Assembly (NCBI GenBank): GCA_964455095.1 | Contig: CAYVUV010000134.1 | Coordinates: 1 to 5,384 of the forward strand | Source: CAYVUV01 sp964455095 | GTDB lineage: Bacteria; Desulfobacterota; Binatia; HRBIN30; CADEER01 | Reading direction: 5' to 3' | DNA: 5,384 nt | Part shown: positions 1-5,384 of the stretch, piece by piece | Layout of the letters: each line of letters starts with the position of its first letter | Numbering within the stretch: position 1 is the first letter of the stretch | Program-made: the position numbers and the translations under genes | Notes under the pieces: model-generated | What the model saw: the letters and a program-made list of their open reading frames with translations, nothing else | Told to the model about the DNA's origin: nothing | The model's database searches: none

Positions 1-149
1 GTGCGCGTTGGCGTCGCGCTCGCCGTCGGCGACGCGGCAGCGGTGTGGGTCGCGGTGGCGGTCGGCTGCGCGCGCTGGCCGTCGCCGTCGTCTCCGCAGG
101 CAGCGAGCAGTGCGGCGAGCAGTACCCCGTATCGGCTGACCTTGCGCAT
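1..149 (-). CDS. Partial lipoprotein with Thr/Pro/Ala-rich linker (N-terminus only)
   Basis: The reverse strand opens with ATG at 149-147 and stays open to the window edge (49 codons visible, C-terminus missing). The protein begins with a basic n-region (MRKVSRYG) and a hydrophobic stretch (VLLAALLAAC). The lipobox L-A-A-C puts the lipidated cysteine at residue 18, so export by Sec, lipidation and signal peptidase II cleavage are expected. The residues after the cysteine are Gly/Asp-rich (GDDGDG) and then become a low-complexity linker of Pro, Thr, Ala and Ser, which in such proteins tethers a folded domain to the membrane. An AAGGGGG ribosome binding site lies at 165-159, nine bases before the start, and supports this start. 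The gene diverges from the crotonase gene at 276. The functional domain lies outside the window, so no function can be given. Confidence 0.72.
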   Translation of the reverse strand, partial: MRKVSRYGVLLAALLAACGDDGDGQRAQPTATATHTAAASPTASATPTR

Positions 150-208
150 CGCTTGGTTCCCCCTTGTCGTGCCGCTTCTCCCTACCAGGAAATGAACACC
201 GTCCTCCA

Positions 209-242
209 GCGCGCGGCGCGCACTTTCACGCGCGCCGCGCGC
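209..242. repeat. 13-bp perfect all-G/C inverted repeat between divergent genes
   Basis: Arms 209-221 (GCGCGCGGCGCGC) and 230-242 are exact reverse complements, with an 8-base loop (ACTTTCAC, 222-229). The structure ends 33 bases before the ATG of the crotonase gene and lies about 60 bases upstream of the divergent lipoprotein start. In RNA it would be a very stable hairpin in the leader of the crotonase mRNA; on DNA it could be an operator-like site. No T-run follows it, so it is not a classical terminator. The arms are low-complexity GC repeats, so part of the symmetry could be compositional. Confidence 0.6.
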
Positions 243-262
243 GCGCTACATGGGGGCACCTT

Positions 263-269
263 GGAGGAG
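263..269 (+). promoter_or_regulatory. Ribosome binding site of the crotonase gene
   Basis: GGAGGAG lies six bases before the ATG at 276. This near-ideal Shine-Dalgarno decides the start. The in-frame upstream ATG at 192 has only AGGA directly against it, at a poor spacing, and would add 28 residues (an Arg/Ala-rich stretch encoded by the 209-242 palindrome) that the crotonase fold does not need. Confidence 0.75.
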
Positions 270-275
270 CCGAGC

Positions 276-1049
276 ATGAGCGACGAAATGGTGCAGCAGG
301 AGCGGCGCGGTCACGTCAGTGTCTTGACGATGAACCGGCCGGAGAAGCGCAATGCCTTCCACAACCCGATGTACCAGGCGATGGCGCGCGCCGTCGATGC
401 GGCGCAAGCGGCGTCCGACGTCCGGGCGCTGCTGATCACCGGGGCCGGCGACAGCTTTTGCGCCGGGCAGGACTTCAGCGAGATGACGACCGAGTCGGGT
501 GCCGATCACGGCTTCCCCGCCTTCCTGCGCGCGCTGGTCGAGTGCGACAAGCCGATCGTCACCGCCGTCAACGGCGTCGGCATCGGCCTCGGGCTGACGA
601 TGTTGCTGCACACCGACATCAACTACATCGCCGCCGGCGCACGGCTGCGCGTGCCGTTCGTCACGCTCGGCGTGGTGCCCGAAGCGGCGTCGAGCTATCT
701 GCTGCCGCTGGTTGTCGGCCACCAGAAGGCGGCCGAGATTCTGTTCACGGCGCGCTGGATCGAGGCGGAAGAGACCGTCTCACTCGGACTCACGTACGCC
801 GTCGTGCCGCGCGATCAACTGCTCGCCACCGCGTTGGCGAAAGCGACCGAGATCGCCGCCAACCCGCCGTCCGCCGTACGCCACACCAAACGGCTCATGA
901 AAGTGTGGCGCCGCCAGGCCATCGCCGACGCCCGCCAGCGCGAGGACGAAGCCTTCCAGGAACGACTCGGCACGCCGGAGAATATGGAAGCGATCAGCGC
1001 CTTCTTCGCCAAACGCCCGCCCGACTTCAGCAAGATCTCGCAGGAGTGA
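276..1049 (+). CDS. Crotonase-superfamily enoyl-CoA isomerase/hydratase, ECI2-like (257 aa)
   Basis: This is a cytoplasmic acyl-CoA enzyme of the enoyl-CoA hydratase/isomerase superfamily, with the usual length for a single-domain member. Visible family features are the N-terminal strand and LTMNRPEKRNAF (residues 17-28), the FCAGQDFSEM oxyanion-hole segment (61-70, Ala63-Gly64), the second glycine-rich helix start NGVGIGLG (99-106), VPFVTLGVVPEAASS (126-140) and the C-terminal helices with NPPSAVRHTKRLM. By my hand alignment the two catalytic glutamates of classical hydratases (rat Glu144 and Glu164) are replaced by Thr108 and Phe128. Glu136 in the PEAASS segment sits where eukaryotic ECI2 and yeast Eci1 isomerases keep their single catalytic glutamate. 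The likely reaction is therefore the delta3-to-delta2 shift of enoyl-CoA needed to degrade unsaturated fatty acids; exact substrate unknown. Automatic annotation would probably say enoyl-CoA hydratase. The gene appears monocistronic: it diverges from the lipoprotein and converges with the genes downstream. Confidence 0.9.
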   Translation: MSDEMVQQERRGHVSVLTMNRPEKRNAFHNPMYQAMARAVDAAQAASDVRALLITGAGDSFCAGQDFSEMTTESGADHGFPAFLRALVECDKPIVTAVNGVGIGLGLTMLLHTDINYIAAGARLRVPFVTLGVVPEAASSYLLPLVVGHQKAAEILFTARWIEAEETVSLGLTYAVVPRDQLLATALAKATEIAANPPSAVRHTKRLMKVWRRQAIADARQREDEAFQERLGTPENMEAISAFFAKRPPDFSKISQE

Positions 1050-1060
1050 GAAGAAAAGCA

Positions 1061-1080
1061 CGGATCGACGCGGATGAACG
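1061..1080. repeat. Short imperfect tandem repeat (two 10-bp units)
   Basis: CGGATCGACG is followed directly by CGGATGAACG (8 of 10 identical), just after the crotonase stop codon. It resembles the CACGGATGAACACGGAT-type intergenic repeats seen in many environmental genomes, but with two units only it may be chance. Confidence 0.3.
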
Positions 1081-1129
1081 CTGACACGATTCCGAAGCGA
1101 GAAAAGCGGTCGTAGGGAGTCATTGAATC

Positions 1130-1284
1130 ACCCCCACCTCAAATCCTCCCCCGTCGAGGGGGAGGAAGCCGGAGGCGGAATCCTCCCCGAGGGGGAGGAG
1201 GCCGGAAGGAAAACCTCCCCGGAGGGGAGGAGGCCGGAATCCGGAAGCCTTCCCCCCTTGCGGGGGAAGGTTTGGATGGGGGGT
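1130..1284. repeat. Array of four GC-rich palindromic repeat units between convergent genes
   Basis: Four hairpins stand in a row. The stems are 1144-1152/1158-1166 (TCCTCCCCC, 9 bp), 1181-1188/1192-1199 (8 bp), 1214-1220/1224-1230 (7 bp) and 1248-1256/1262-1270 (CCTTCCCCC, 9 bp), with loops of 3 to 5 bases. The first three units are about 33-37 bases long, each hairpin followed by a spacer containing GCCGGA. The outer ends of the element, 1130-1152 and 1262-1284, form imperfect inverted repeats of each other (17 of 23 positions), so the array looks like one bounded element. It lies between the 3' ends of the crotonase gene and the minus-strand pair, a placement typical of REP/BIME-like sequences, where it could stabilise or terminate transcripts from both sides. 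A related single unit lies at 5197-5246. No transposase is present. Confidence 0.82.
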
Positions 1285-1326
1285 AATGACAGTCAGCGAA
1301 GCGCACAGCTGAATCCGAGCAAACGA

Positions 1327-1695
1327 TCAGCGCGGCGACGGCGACGGAGCCGCGCGCGGCGGAGTGGTGGTCGACGCGCTCTTCAGCACCGCTCGGCCGC
1401 TGGCGTCGAAATTGACCAACGGCTGATCGGTTACGGCGTCGAGGATGGCGACGATGCCGCTCGGGACGGCATCGGCCCACAAGTACTGCCACTCTTCGGC
1501 GGCGCCGATGCGGCGGCCCTCGGGAACGGCGGACCAGTGCGGGCCGACGCGGATGAGCAGCAGCCGCGGCAACTTGCCGTCACGTTCGGCCGACTCGATG
1601 CCGAACGCATTGCGCGTGCCGGGCGTCTGCAGGCTCGCCAGCACTTCCTCGGGAGTGATGAAGTGCGCCGCGGCGCCGGCGGCGACGCACAACAC
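1327..1695 (-). CDS. Small exported protein of unknown function; start uncertain
   Basis: I do not recognise the family. The GTG at 1695-1693 is the first ATG, GTG or TTG in this frame and gives 122 residues ending at TGA (1329-1327). The folded part begins at about HFITPEEVLASLQ and has a balanced composition with aromatic residues (RVGPHWSAV, EEWQYLWADAV, ILDAVTDQPLVNFD), ending in a Thr/Pro/Ser-rich tail. The frame stays open upstream to the TAG of the large gene (1776-1774), and the stretch just before the GTG encodes RRRGILLLAAVLCVAAG: a basic n-region and hydrophobic core like a signal peptide. From the GTG only half of that core is translated. A GAGGG at 1718-1714 is too far from the GTG and too close to CTG 1710. 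The gene follows the PHP hydrolase on the same strand and frame, so co-transcription is likely; the true start may be non-canonical, or the coding region may once have continued from upstream. Confidence 0.6.
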   Translation of the reverse strand: MLCVAAGAAAHFITPEEVLASLQTPGTRNAFGIESAERDGKLPRLLLIRVGPHWSAVPEGRRIGAAEEWQYLWADAVPSGIVAILDAVTDQPLVNFDASGRAVLKSASTTTPPRAAPSPSPR

Positions 1696-1773
1696 GGCGG
1701 CGAGGAGCAGTATCCCTCGCCGCCGTGCTCGTGACTGCTGCGCCGCTGCGACCTGCGTGGTATCCGCCGCGGT

Positions 1774-4700
1774 CTACTGATCGCCGCCCTGCTCGCCGCG
1801 CACGCGGCTGCGTTCGGGCTCGGGCAGTTGCTCCACCGCCTGGTCGATGGCCGACTGCGGAATGCGGAAGCGGTAGAGCGGGAAGTAGTTCTCGGTCGGA
1901 ATGTCCTTCTTGCGCTCGACGTCGGCCTGCAATTCCTTGCCGGTCAGCGCCTCCTTCTCCTCGTCGCCGGCGATGGCGACGCCGTGCGTGCGCAAGCTGG
2001 CCAGCACGCCGTGCCACATGTCCTCGGCGCGCGCGAACATCGACTCGTCGAGCCGCCGCACGCGGGCGAAAGCCGGCAGGTCCTCGGCCCCGGTGAGTGA
2101 CGCCATCACCGGCAACCCCGGCGGGTCGAAGCCGTCGCCGGCGAGGTCGACGAAGATCGGGTTGGTGAACCCGAGCGGCACCAGGTCGGGCACGATCATG
2201 CTGGCAAACGCCGGCGGCGTCGGCAGCGGCGACAGCTTGGCGCCGGCTTCGACGACGAACCAGGTGTCGACGGCGAGTGCGAGGGGGATCTGCGCGTCGA
2301 AGCGCACGACGCGGCCGCGCGACTGCGAGCGCGGTTTGGCCGGACCGGGCGAGACCGCCGGCGTGGTCGTGCCGTCGAAGGTCATGGCCAGGAAGCCATT
2401 GGCGTAGACGCGCACCTCCTCGACCGGGATCCAGTTGGTGGCTTGCACGCGGATGGAGAGCGTGACGTTCGGATTCGACGGCGCGATCGTCTGGCCGATG
2501 CCAGCGCGGCTGCCGCCGCTCTCCTCGACCGAGAATTCGATGAACGGCCCGGTGGTGGCCATGACGACGCCGGCCTTGATGTTGGTGTTGAACAGCGTTG
2601 GGTTGAGCGTGGCGGGATTGTCGCCCGAACGGCCGACGTAGGAACGGAAGTAGCCGGCGCTCTCCAGCGTGATGCGATGCGAGTCGGACACGCCGGTGGC
2701 GGGGATGAACGGGATGGTGCCGAAGTCGGCCTGGTTGAGCAGCGAGAACCAGTCGCGCCGGGTGGCGAGATAGTTGGGGATGTCGGTGCCGTTGCCGACC
2801 TCGAGGACATCGAAATCGAGGTTGCGGAAGCCGTCGGGGTTGCTGACGCCGGAGATGCCCGGACCGAGCACGTCGTCGTCGAGCAGCAGATCGTTGGGCG
2901 GGCTGGTGAGCGGCAGATCCGGGTCGTAGCCGAAGTTGTTGAAGAAGCCGATCGAGGTCAGCCCCGACACGCCGGCACGGACATGGTTGTACTGCACCAC
3001 CTGGGCGCCCTGGTCGCGCAGGCGGCTGTAGAGGAAGTTCGGCGCCACGAACTCGTCTTCGATCGAGCCGTCGCGGCGCTCGTTGGCCTGCACAGTCATC
3101 GGCCACGCATTGATGTGGCCGATGGCGTCGGGGAACGCCGGCGGGTTGGGCGTCGAGGTCGTGACCTCGTTGCCGATGATCGAGGTGACGAGGTTGCCGA
3201 TGCCGAGGCCGGCGATGATCGGCGCGTAGTTGACGTGGTAGTCGTGGTCGGTGCTGACCATCACCTCGACGCCCTCGCCGGCGAACGAGGCGACGCGGTC
3301 GCGCAGCGGCGCCGACGAGTCGAGGCTGCGTCCGGAGTGGATGTGGAAGTCGCCGGAGATGAAATCGGTGGTGTCGACGACGCGCTTGAGGCGCAGCTTG
3401 AGCCTCTTGGTGATGCCTTCCTTGATGCGGACCTTGCGCTTGTTGACCGTGTACTCCGGACCGCGTGCGGCGTAGACCTCATAGCGTCCCGGGCGCAGCT
3501 GCAGCGTACCGGTGCCCGTGGCCAGGTAGGCGAAGTTGCCCTGTGCCGGTCCGCCGGCAAACGACTCGGCGTGGATGTCGCGCGGTGGCCCCATCGAGGG
3601 GAGGGCGAAGGCGTCGAAGTCGCGGCGGAAGGCGGGATCGGGTGTCGGCGCGATGCCCTTGAACACCAGCTTGGCCGGGATGAGCGGGTTGGGTCCGGGC
3701 CCGGGGATGCCGCGTTCGAAGATGCTGACGTCGAGCGAGCCGAGACCGGTCATCGGCGGAATGGTCACGGGGGTATTGGCGGCGGCCGCCACGACGACGC
3801 CCGCGACGTTCACCGTGTCGCGCTCCGGCGAACGGACTTCGATGTTGTACGTTCCCACCGGCAGCACGACGCCGCTGAAGGCGCCGGTGGCATCGGTGCG
3901 CACCTGCGAGATGGGTGAGTTGAGCGGCAGGCCGGGAATGGCGCCGCCGGCGACGCGCGTGGCGATGATGCTGGCGGCGACGTTGGCGGTGTCGGAAGCG
4001 TCGACGTTGCCCGAGATCGTGCCGGTGCTGTAGGCCTGCCGCGCGGCCAGCGCGGTGATCATCGGGTTGGTGACGCTGGCGACGTCGTTGCGCGTGCCGA
4101 CGTAGATGCGGCGCGTGTAGGACAGGATCCCGCCGGGCTGCAAGCTGCCGGAGGGGAAGTTGCCGAAGGCAGTGATCAGGCTGCTGCTGACGCCGATCAA
4201 GGTGTTGACCGTGGTCACGGTCGGCGCGCTGCCGCCGGGGCCGTCCTGGTCGATGCTGAGCGTGTCGCCGAGCAGGCCGTAGGACACCTCGCCAGCGGAG
4301 GTGCCGTTGGCGGGGTCCATGATGCCATCGGCCGGGCTGACGTTGCCCGGACCGGCGGAGTAGGGGACCAGCTCGACCGAGGCGAGGATGTTGTTGAAAT
4401 CGAGATCGGAGTGCGTGAAGCCGCGGTTCGGCGCCGGCGAGAACGGCACGATGCCGCGCTGCACCCAGATGAAGGCATCGATGATGCCGCCGAGGCCGGA
4501 GGCGGGGTTGGTCGGGTGCGTATTGGTGACCGTCGTGTTGATGGTCAGGTACGGATCGCCGTCGTTGACGGTGTACTGCGTCACCGAGGGCAGGTTGGCG
4601 GGCGGCACCGGCGTCGCGCCGCTGTCGAAGCCGAGCAGCGTGCCCGAGGCGGTGATGGTGGCGGAGGTGCTGCCGGCGGTGGCGCCGATCGAGTCGTAGA

Positions 4701-5061
4701 GGATGAAGTTGCTGGTGCTCAAGCCGCCGACGGTGAACATCTGCGCCAGCTGATCGTTGTTGGCGCCGTTGGTGCCGATGTCGATCAGCGAGCCACCGGT
4801 AAATGCGGCCTCGCTCGCCTTCGGCGGCGCCAGCGGGCCGACCAGGCCGACCAGGTCGGCCTGTGGGCCGACGTCGTCGATGATCGCCTCGACGATCCCG
4901 TTCGAGATGTACCAGTCACCGATGCCGCCATCGGCATCCGTGCCGCCGAACAACCGCGTCGCCGCGTTGCCCGAGTTGACCTGTTCCGCGACCGATACCG
5001 CCCAGCTGGCGGCAGGTGCGAGCAGGCAAGACAGCAATGCAACCGTCGTGCGCCACGCCAT
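1774..5061 (-). CDS. Secreted CehA/McbA-family PHP-domain metallohydrolase (1095 aa)
   Basis: This is a large exported metal-dependent hydrolase. A signal peptide (residues 1-21, cleavage probably after ASWA) directs it out of the cytoplasm. Residues 22-345 are a beta-rich region I cannot assign. Residues 347-436 look like a carboxypeptidase-regulatory-like beta sandwich (TGTISGNV, then TDATGAFSGVVLPVGTYNIEV). A second beta-rich segment (442-560) ends in a Lys/Arg-rich strand. The PHP domain (about 566-795) keeps its likely metal ligands: GDFHIHS (His573, His575), STDHDYH (Asp605, His606, His609), GNEVT (Glu632), GHIN (His649), YNH (His693) and SDSH (Asp793, His795). A beta-rich region with VDLAGDGFDPPG (971-982) and a charged helical tail follow. 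CehA and McbA of this family hydrolyse the carbamate insecticide carbaryl, but most members have unknown substrates, and none is predicted here. An in-frame ATG at 5175 was rejected because it would bury the signal peptide. The small exported gene follows in the same frame. Confidence 0.9.
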   Translation of the reverse strand: MAWRTTVALLSCLLAPAASWAVSVAEQVNSGNAATRLFGGTDADGGIGDWYISNGIVEAIIDDVGPQADLVGLVGPLAPPKASEAAFTGGSLIDIGTNGANNDQLAQMFTVGGLSTSNFILYDSIGATAGSTSATITASGTLLGFDSGATPVPPANLPSVTQYTVNDGDPYLTINTTVTNTHPTNPASGLGGIIDAFIWVQRGIVPFSPAPNRGFTHSDLDFNNILASVELVPYSAGPGNVSPADGIMDPANGTSAGEVSYGLLGDTLSIDQDGPGGSAPTVTTVNTLIGVSSSLITAFGNFPSGSLQPGGILSYTRRIYVGTRNDVASVTNPMITALAARQAYSTGTISGNVDASDTANVAASIIATRVAGGAIPGLPLNSPISQVRTDATGAFSGVVLPVGTYNIEVRSPERDTVNVAGVVVAAAANTPVTIPPMTGLGSLDVSIFERGIPGPGPNPLIPAKLVFKGIAPTPDPAFRRDFDAFALPSMGPPRDIHAESFAGGPAQGNFAYLATGTGTLQLRPGRYEVYAARGPEYTVNKRKVRIKEGITKRLKLRLKRVVDTTDFISGDFHIHSGRSLDSSAPLRDRVASFAGEGVEVMVSTDHDYHVNYAPIIAGLGIGNLVTSIIGNEVTTSTPNPPAFPDAIGHINAWPMTVQANERRDGSIEDEFVAPNFLYSRLRDQGAQVVQYNHVRAGVSGLTSIGFFNNFGYDPDLPLTSPPNDLLLDDDVLGPGISGVSNPDGFRNLDFDVLEVGNGTDIPNYLATRRDWFSLLNQADFGTIPFIPATGVSDSHRITLESAGYFRSYVGRSGDNPATLNPTLFNTNIKAGVVMATTGPFIEFSVEESGGSRAGIGQTIAPSNPNVTLSIRVQATNWIPVEEVRVYANGFLAMTFDGTTTPAVSPGPAKPRSQSRGRVVRFDAQIPLALAVDTWFVVEAGAKLSPLPTPPAFASMIVPDLVPLGFTNPIFVDLAGDGFDPPGLPVMASLTGAEDLPAFARVRRLDESMFARAEDMWHGVLASLRTHGVAIAGDEEKEALTGKELQADVERKKDIPTENYFPLYRFRIPQSAIDQAVEQLPEPERSRVRGEQGGDQ

Positions 5062-5068
5062 GTGATAT

Positions 5069-5076
5069 CCCCCCTT
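5069..5076 (-). promoter_or_regulatory. Ribosome binding site of the PHP hydrolase gene
   Basis: On the reverse strand AAGGGGGG (5076-5069) lies seven bases before the ATG at 5061. It fixes the start directly at the signal peptide and closely resembles the AAGGGGG that precedes the lipoprotein gene at the left edge. Confidence 0.75.
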
Positions 5077-5196
5077 GCTGGCCGAAGCTACCGCCCTGAA
5101 GCTGCGAATTGCAAGGGATTTGGAGGCCGGCGGGGCAGGGGTCCTGACGGGAGGGCGAGAGTCCCGACGAGCCACGCCTCATTGAGGCAGAAGCGC

Positions 5197-5246
5197 CCCT
5201 ACCTCCAGCTTCCTCTCCCGGATGGGAGAGGATTGAGGTGAGGGGG
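5197..5246 (-). repeat. Single palindromic repeat unit related to the 1130-1284 array
   Basis: The core is a perfect 9-bp hairpin, TCCTCTCCC (5211-5219) and GGGAGAGGA (5224-5232), with loop GGAT. Read on the reverse strand it starts with CCCCCTCACCTCAA, matching CCCCCACCTCAAA at 1131-1143. After the hairpin, AGGAAGCTGGAGGTAG matches AGGAAGCCGGAGGCGG at 1163-1178. Lead-in, hairpin and tail therefore agree in order and spacing, so this is the same repeat family in the opposite orientation. It lies about 135 bases upstream of the PHP hydrolase start. Confidence 0.8.
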
Positions 5247-5265
5247 CTTTGCACAGAAACCCCCT
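5241..5265. repeat. Stem-loop next to the palindromic repeat unit
   Basis: AGGGGG (5241-5246) pairs with CCCCCT (5260-5265), and TTT (5248-5250) pairs with AAA (5257-5259) around the loop GCACAG, leaving one bulged C at 5247. The nine-pair structure overlaps the end of the palindromic repeat unit. No T-run follows on either strand, so a terminator role is not supported. It may be a second, diverged arm of the same repeat. Confidence 0.4.
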
Positions 5266-5295
5266 TCATCGTCGAGCGTGTCTCTCCCGGCGGGG

Positions 5296-5327
5296 TCGGA
5301 ATCGCTATCGGCATCGGAATCGATTCC
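5296..5327. repeat. Five tandem TCGNNN hexamers ending in a 12-bp palindrome
   Basis: From 5296 to 5325 the sequence has TCG every six bases, with variable second halves (GAA, CTA, GCA, GAA, ATT). The last units form the perfect palindrome GGAATCGATTCC (5316-5327). Such degenerate hexamer runs occur between genes in GC-rich genomes; the palindrome could also be a protein-binding site. No function is shown by the sequence. Confidence 0.45.
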
Positions 5328-5384
5328 TGTCCCAGGGATTCCGCGGTTCCTAGCGGATCGCATCGACACAGGCCGCAATTCATT

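Larger units (their letters stand above)
5062..5384. other. Non-coding upstream region of the PHP hydrolase gene
   Basis: No convincing gene lies in these 323 bases. Open frames run through it, but they translate the hairpin repeat and show no domain or start signal. The promoter of the large gene should be here. The best candidate I can see on the reverse strand is TTGCAA about 50 bases before the ATG, with only a weak TAGCTT some 18 bases downstream, so I do not call a promoter. The region holds the ribosome binding site, a palindromic repeat unit, a stem-loop and a hexamer repeat, listed separately. Confidence 0.6.

Noticed and set aside
1130..1284. CRISPR array
   Set aside because: The units are self-palindromic, contiguous and of varying length with similar spacers; there are no unique spacers and no cas genes.
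1123..1734. Plus-strand open frame through the hairpin array
   Set aside because: Its first third is translated hairpin repeat (Glu/Gly/Pro-rich), and the rest is antisense to the small exported gene.
1580..3106. Minus-strand open frame of 508 codons overlapping the end of the PHP hydrolase in another frame
   Set aside because: Its product is extremely Arg/Ala/Pro-rich and lacks hydrophobic order, the signature of an out-of-frame shadow in GC-rich DNA.
2443..3918. Long plus-strand open frame (491 codons) opposite the PHP hydrolase
   Set aside because: It lies antisense inside a well-supported gene, is rich in Arg, Gly, Ala, Val and Asp as expected from the complement of GC-rich coding sequence, and shows no recognisable motif.
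5062..5175. N-terminal extension of the PHP hydrolase to an ATG at 5175
   Set aside because: It would place 38 polar, Pro/Arg/Ser-rich residues before a clear signal peptide; the ATG at 5061 has a strong, well-spaced ribosome binding site.
5176..5188. GCCTC-ATT-GAGGC hairpin as a terminator
   Set aside because: The stem is only five base pairs with no T-run, and it lies upstream of a gene rather than after one.
4916..5383. Minus-strand open frame of 155 codons reaching into the PHP hydrolase start
   Set aside because: It translates the palindromic repeat and the ribosome binding site region, then runs out of frame through the real signal peptide.

Overview
This is a GC-rich bacterial window. 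The N-terminal signal peptides, one with a lipobox, point to a Gram-negative cell. The Thr/Pro/Ala-rich linker of the lipoprotein, the large secreted PHP-domain hydrolase and the GC-rich hairpin repeats between genes are a combination I associate with environmental proteobacteria-like lineages (deltaproteobacterial or Binatota-like metagenome bins). That taxonomic guess is weak and rests on style only.

Layout, left to right. Positions 1-149 hold the 5' end of a minus-strand lipoprotein gene cut off by the window edge. It diverges from a plus-strand crotonase-superfamily gene (276-1049), whose active-site pattern fits an ECI2-like delta3,delta2-enoyl-CoA isomerase better than a true hydratase. 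The 126 bp between them contain a 13-bp, all-G/C inverted repeat. Positions 1050-1326 are non-coding and lie between convergent gene ends; they carry a compact array of four GC-rich hairpins (1130-1284). A minus-strand pair follows: a small exported protein of unknown function (1327-1695), and upstream of it a 1095-residue secreted CehA/McbA-type PHP metallohydrolase (1774-5061), the dominant gene of the window. Positions 5062-5384 are non-coding. They hold the ribosome binding site of the large gene, a single inverted copy of the same hairpin repeat found at 1130-1284, a second stem-loop and a short hexamer repeat.

The two minus-strand genes probably form one transcription unit that handles a substrate outside the cytoplasm. 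The PHP protein carries a full set of metal-binding residues behind a signal peptide and beta-sandwich domains. The crotonase gene is a separate fatty-acid or acyl-CoA function.

The most unusual points are three. The small downstream gene reads in the same frame as the large one and is separated from it by a single TAG, yet no ATG, GTG or TTG lies between the TAG and its signal peptide. The palindromic repeat family occurs twice in opposite orientation. The large, unassigned N-terminal part of the PHP protein has no function I can name. I see no CRISPR array, tRNA, rRNA, transposase or defence system here.
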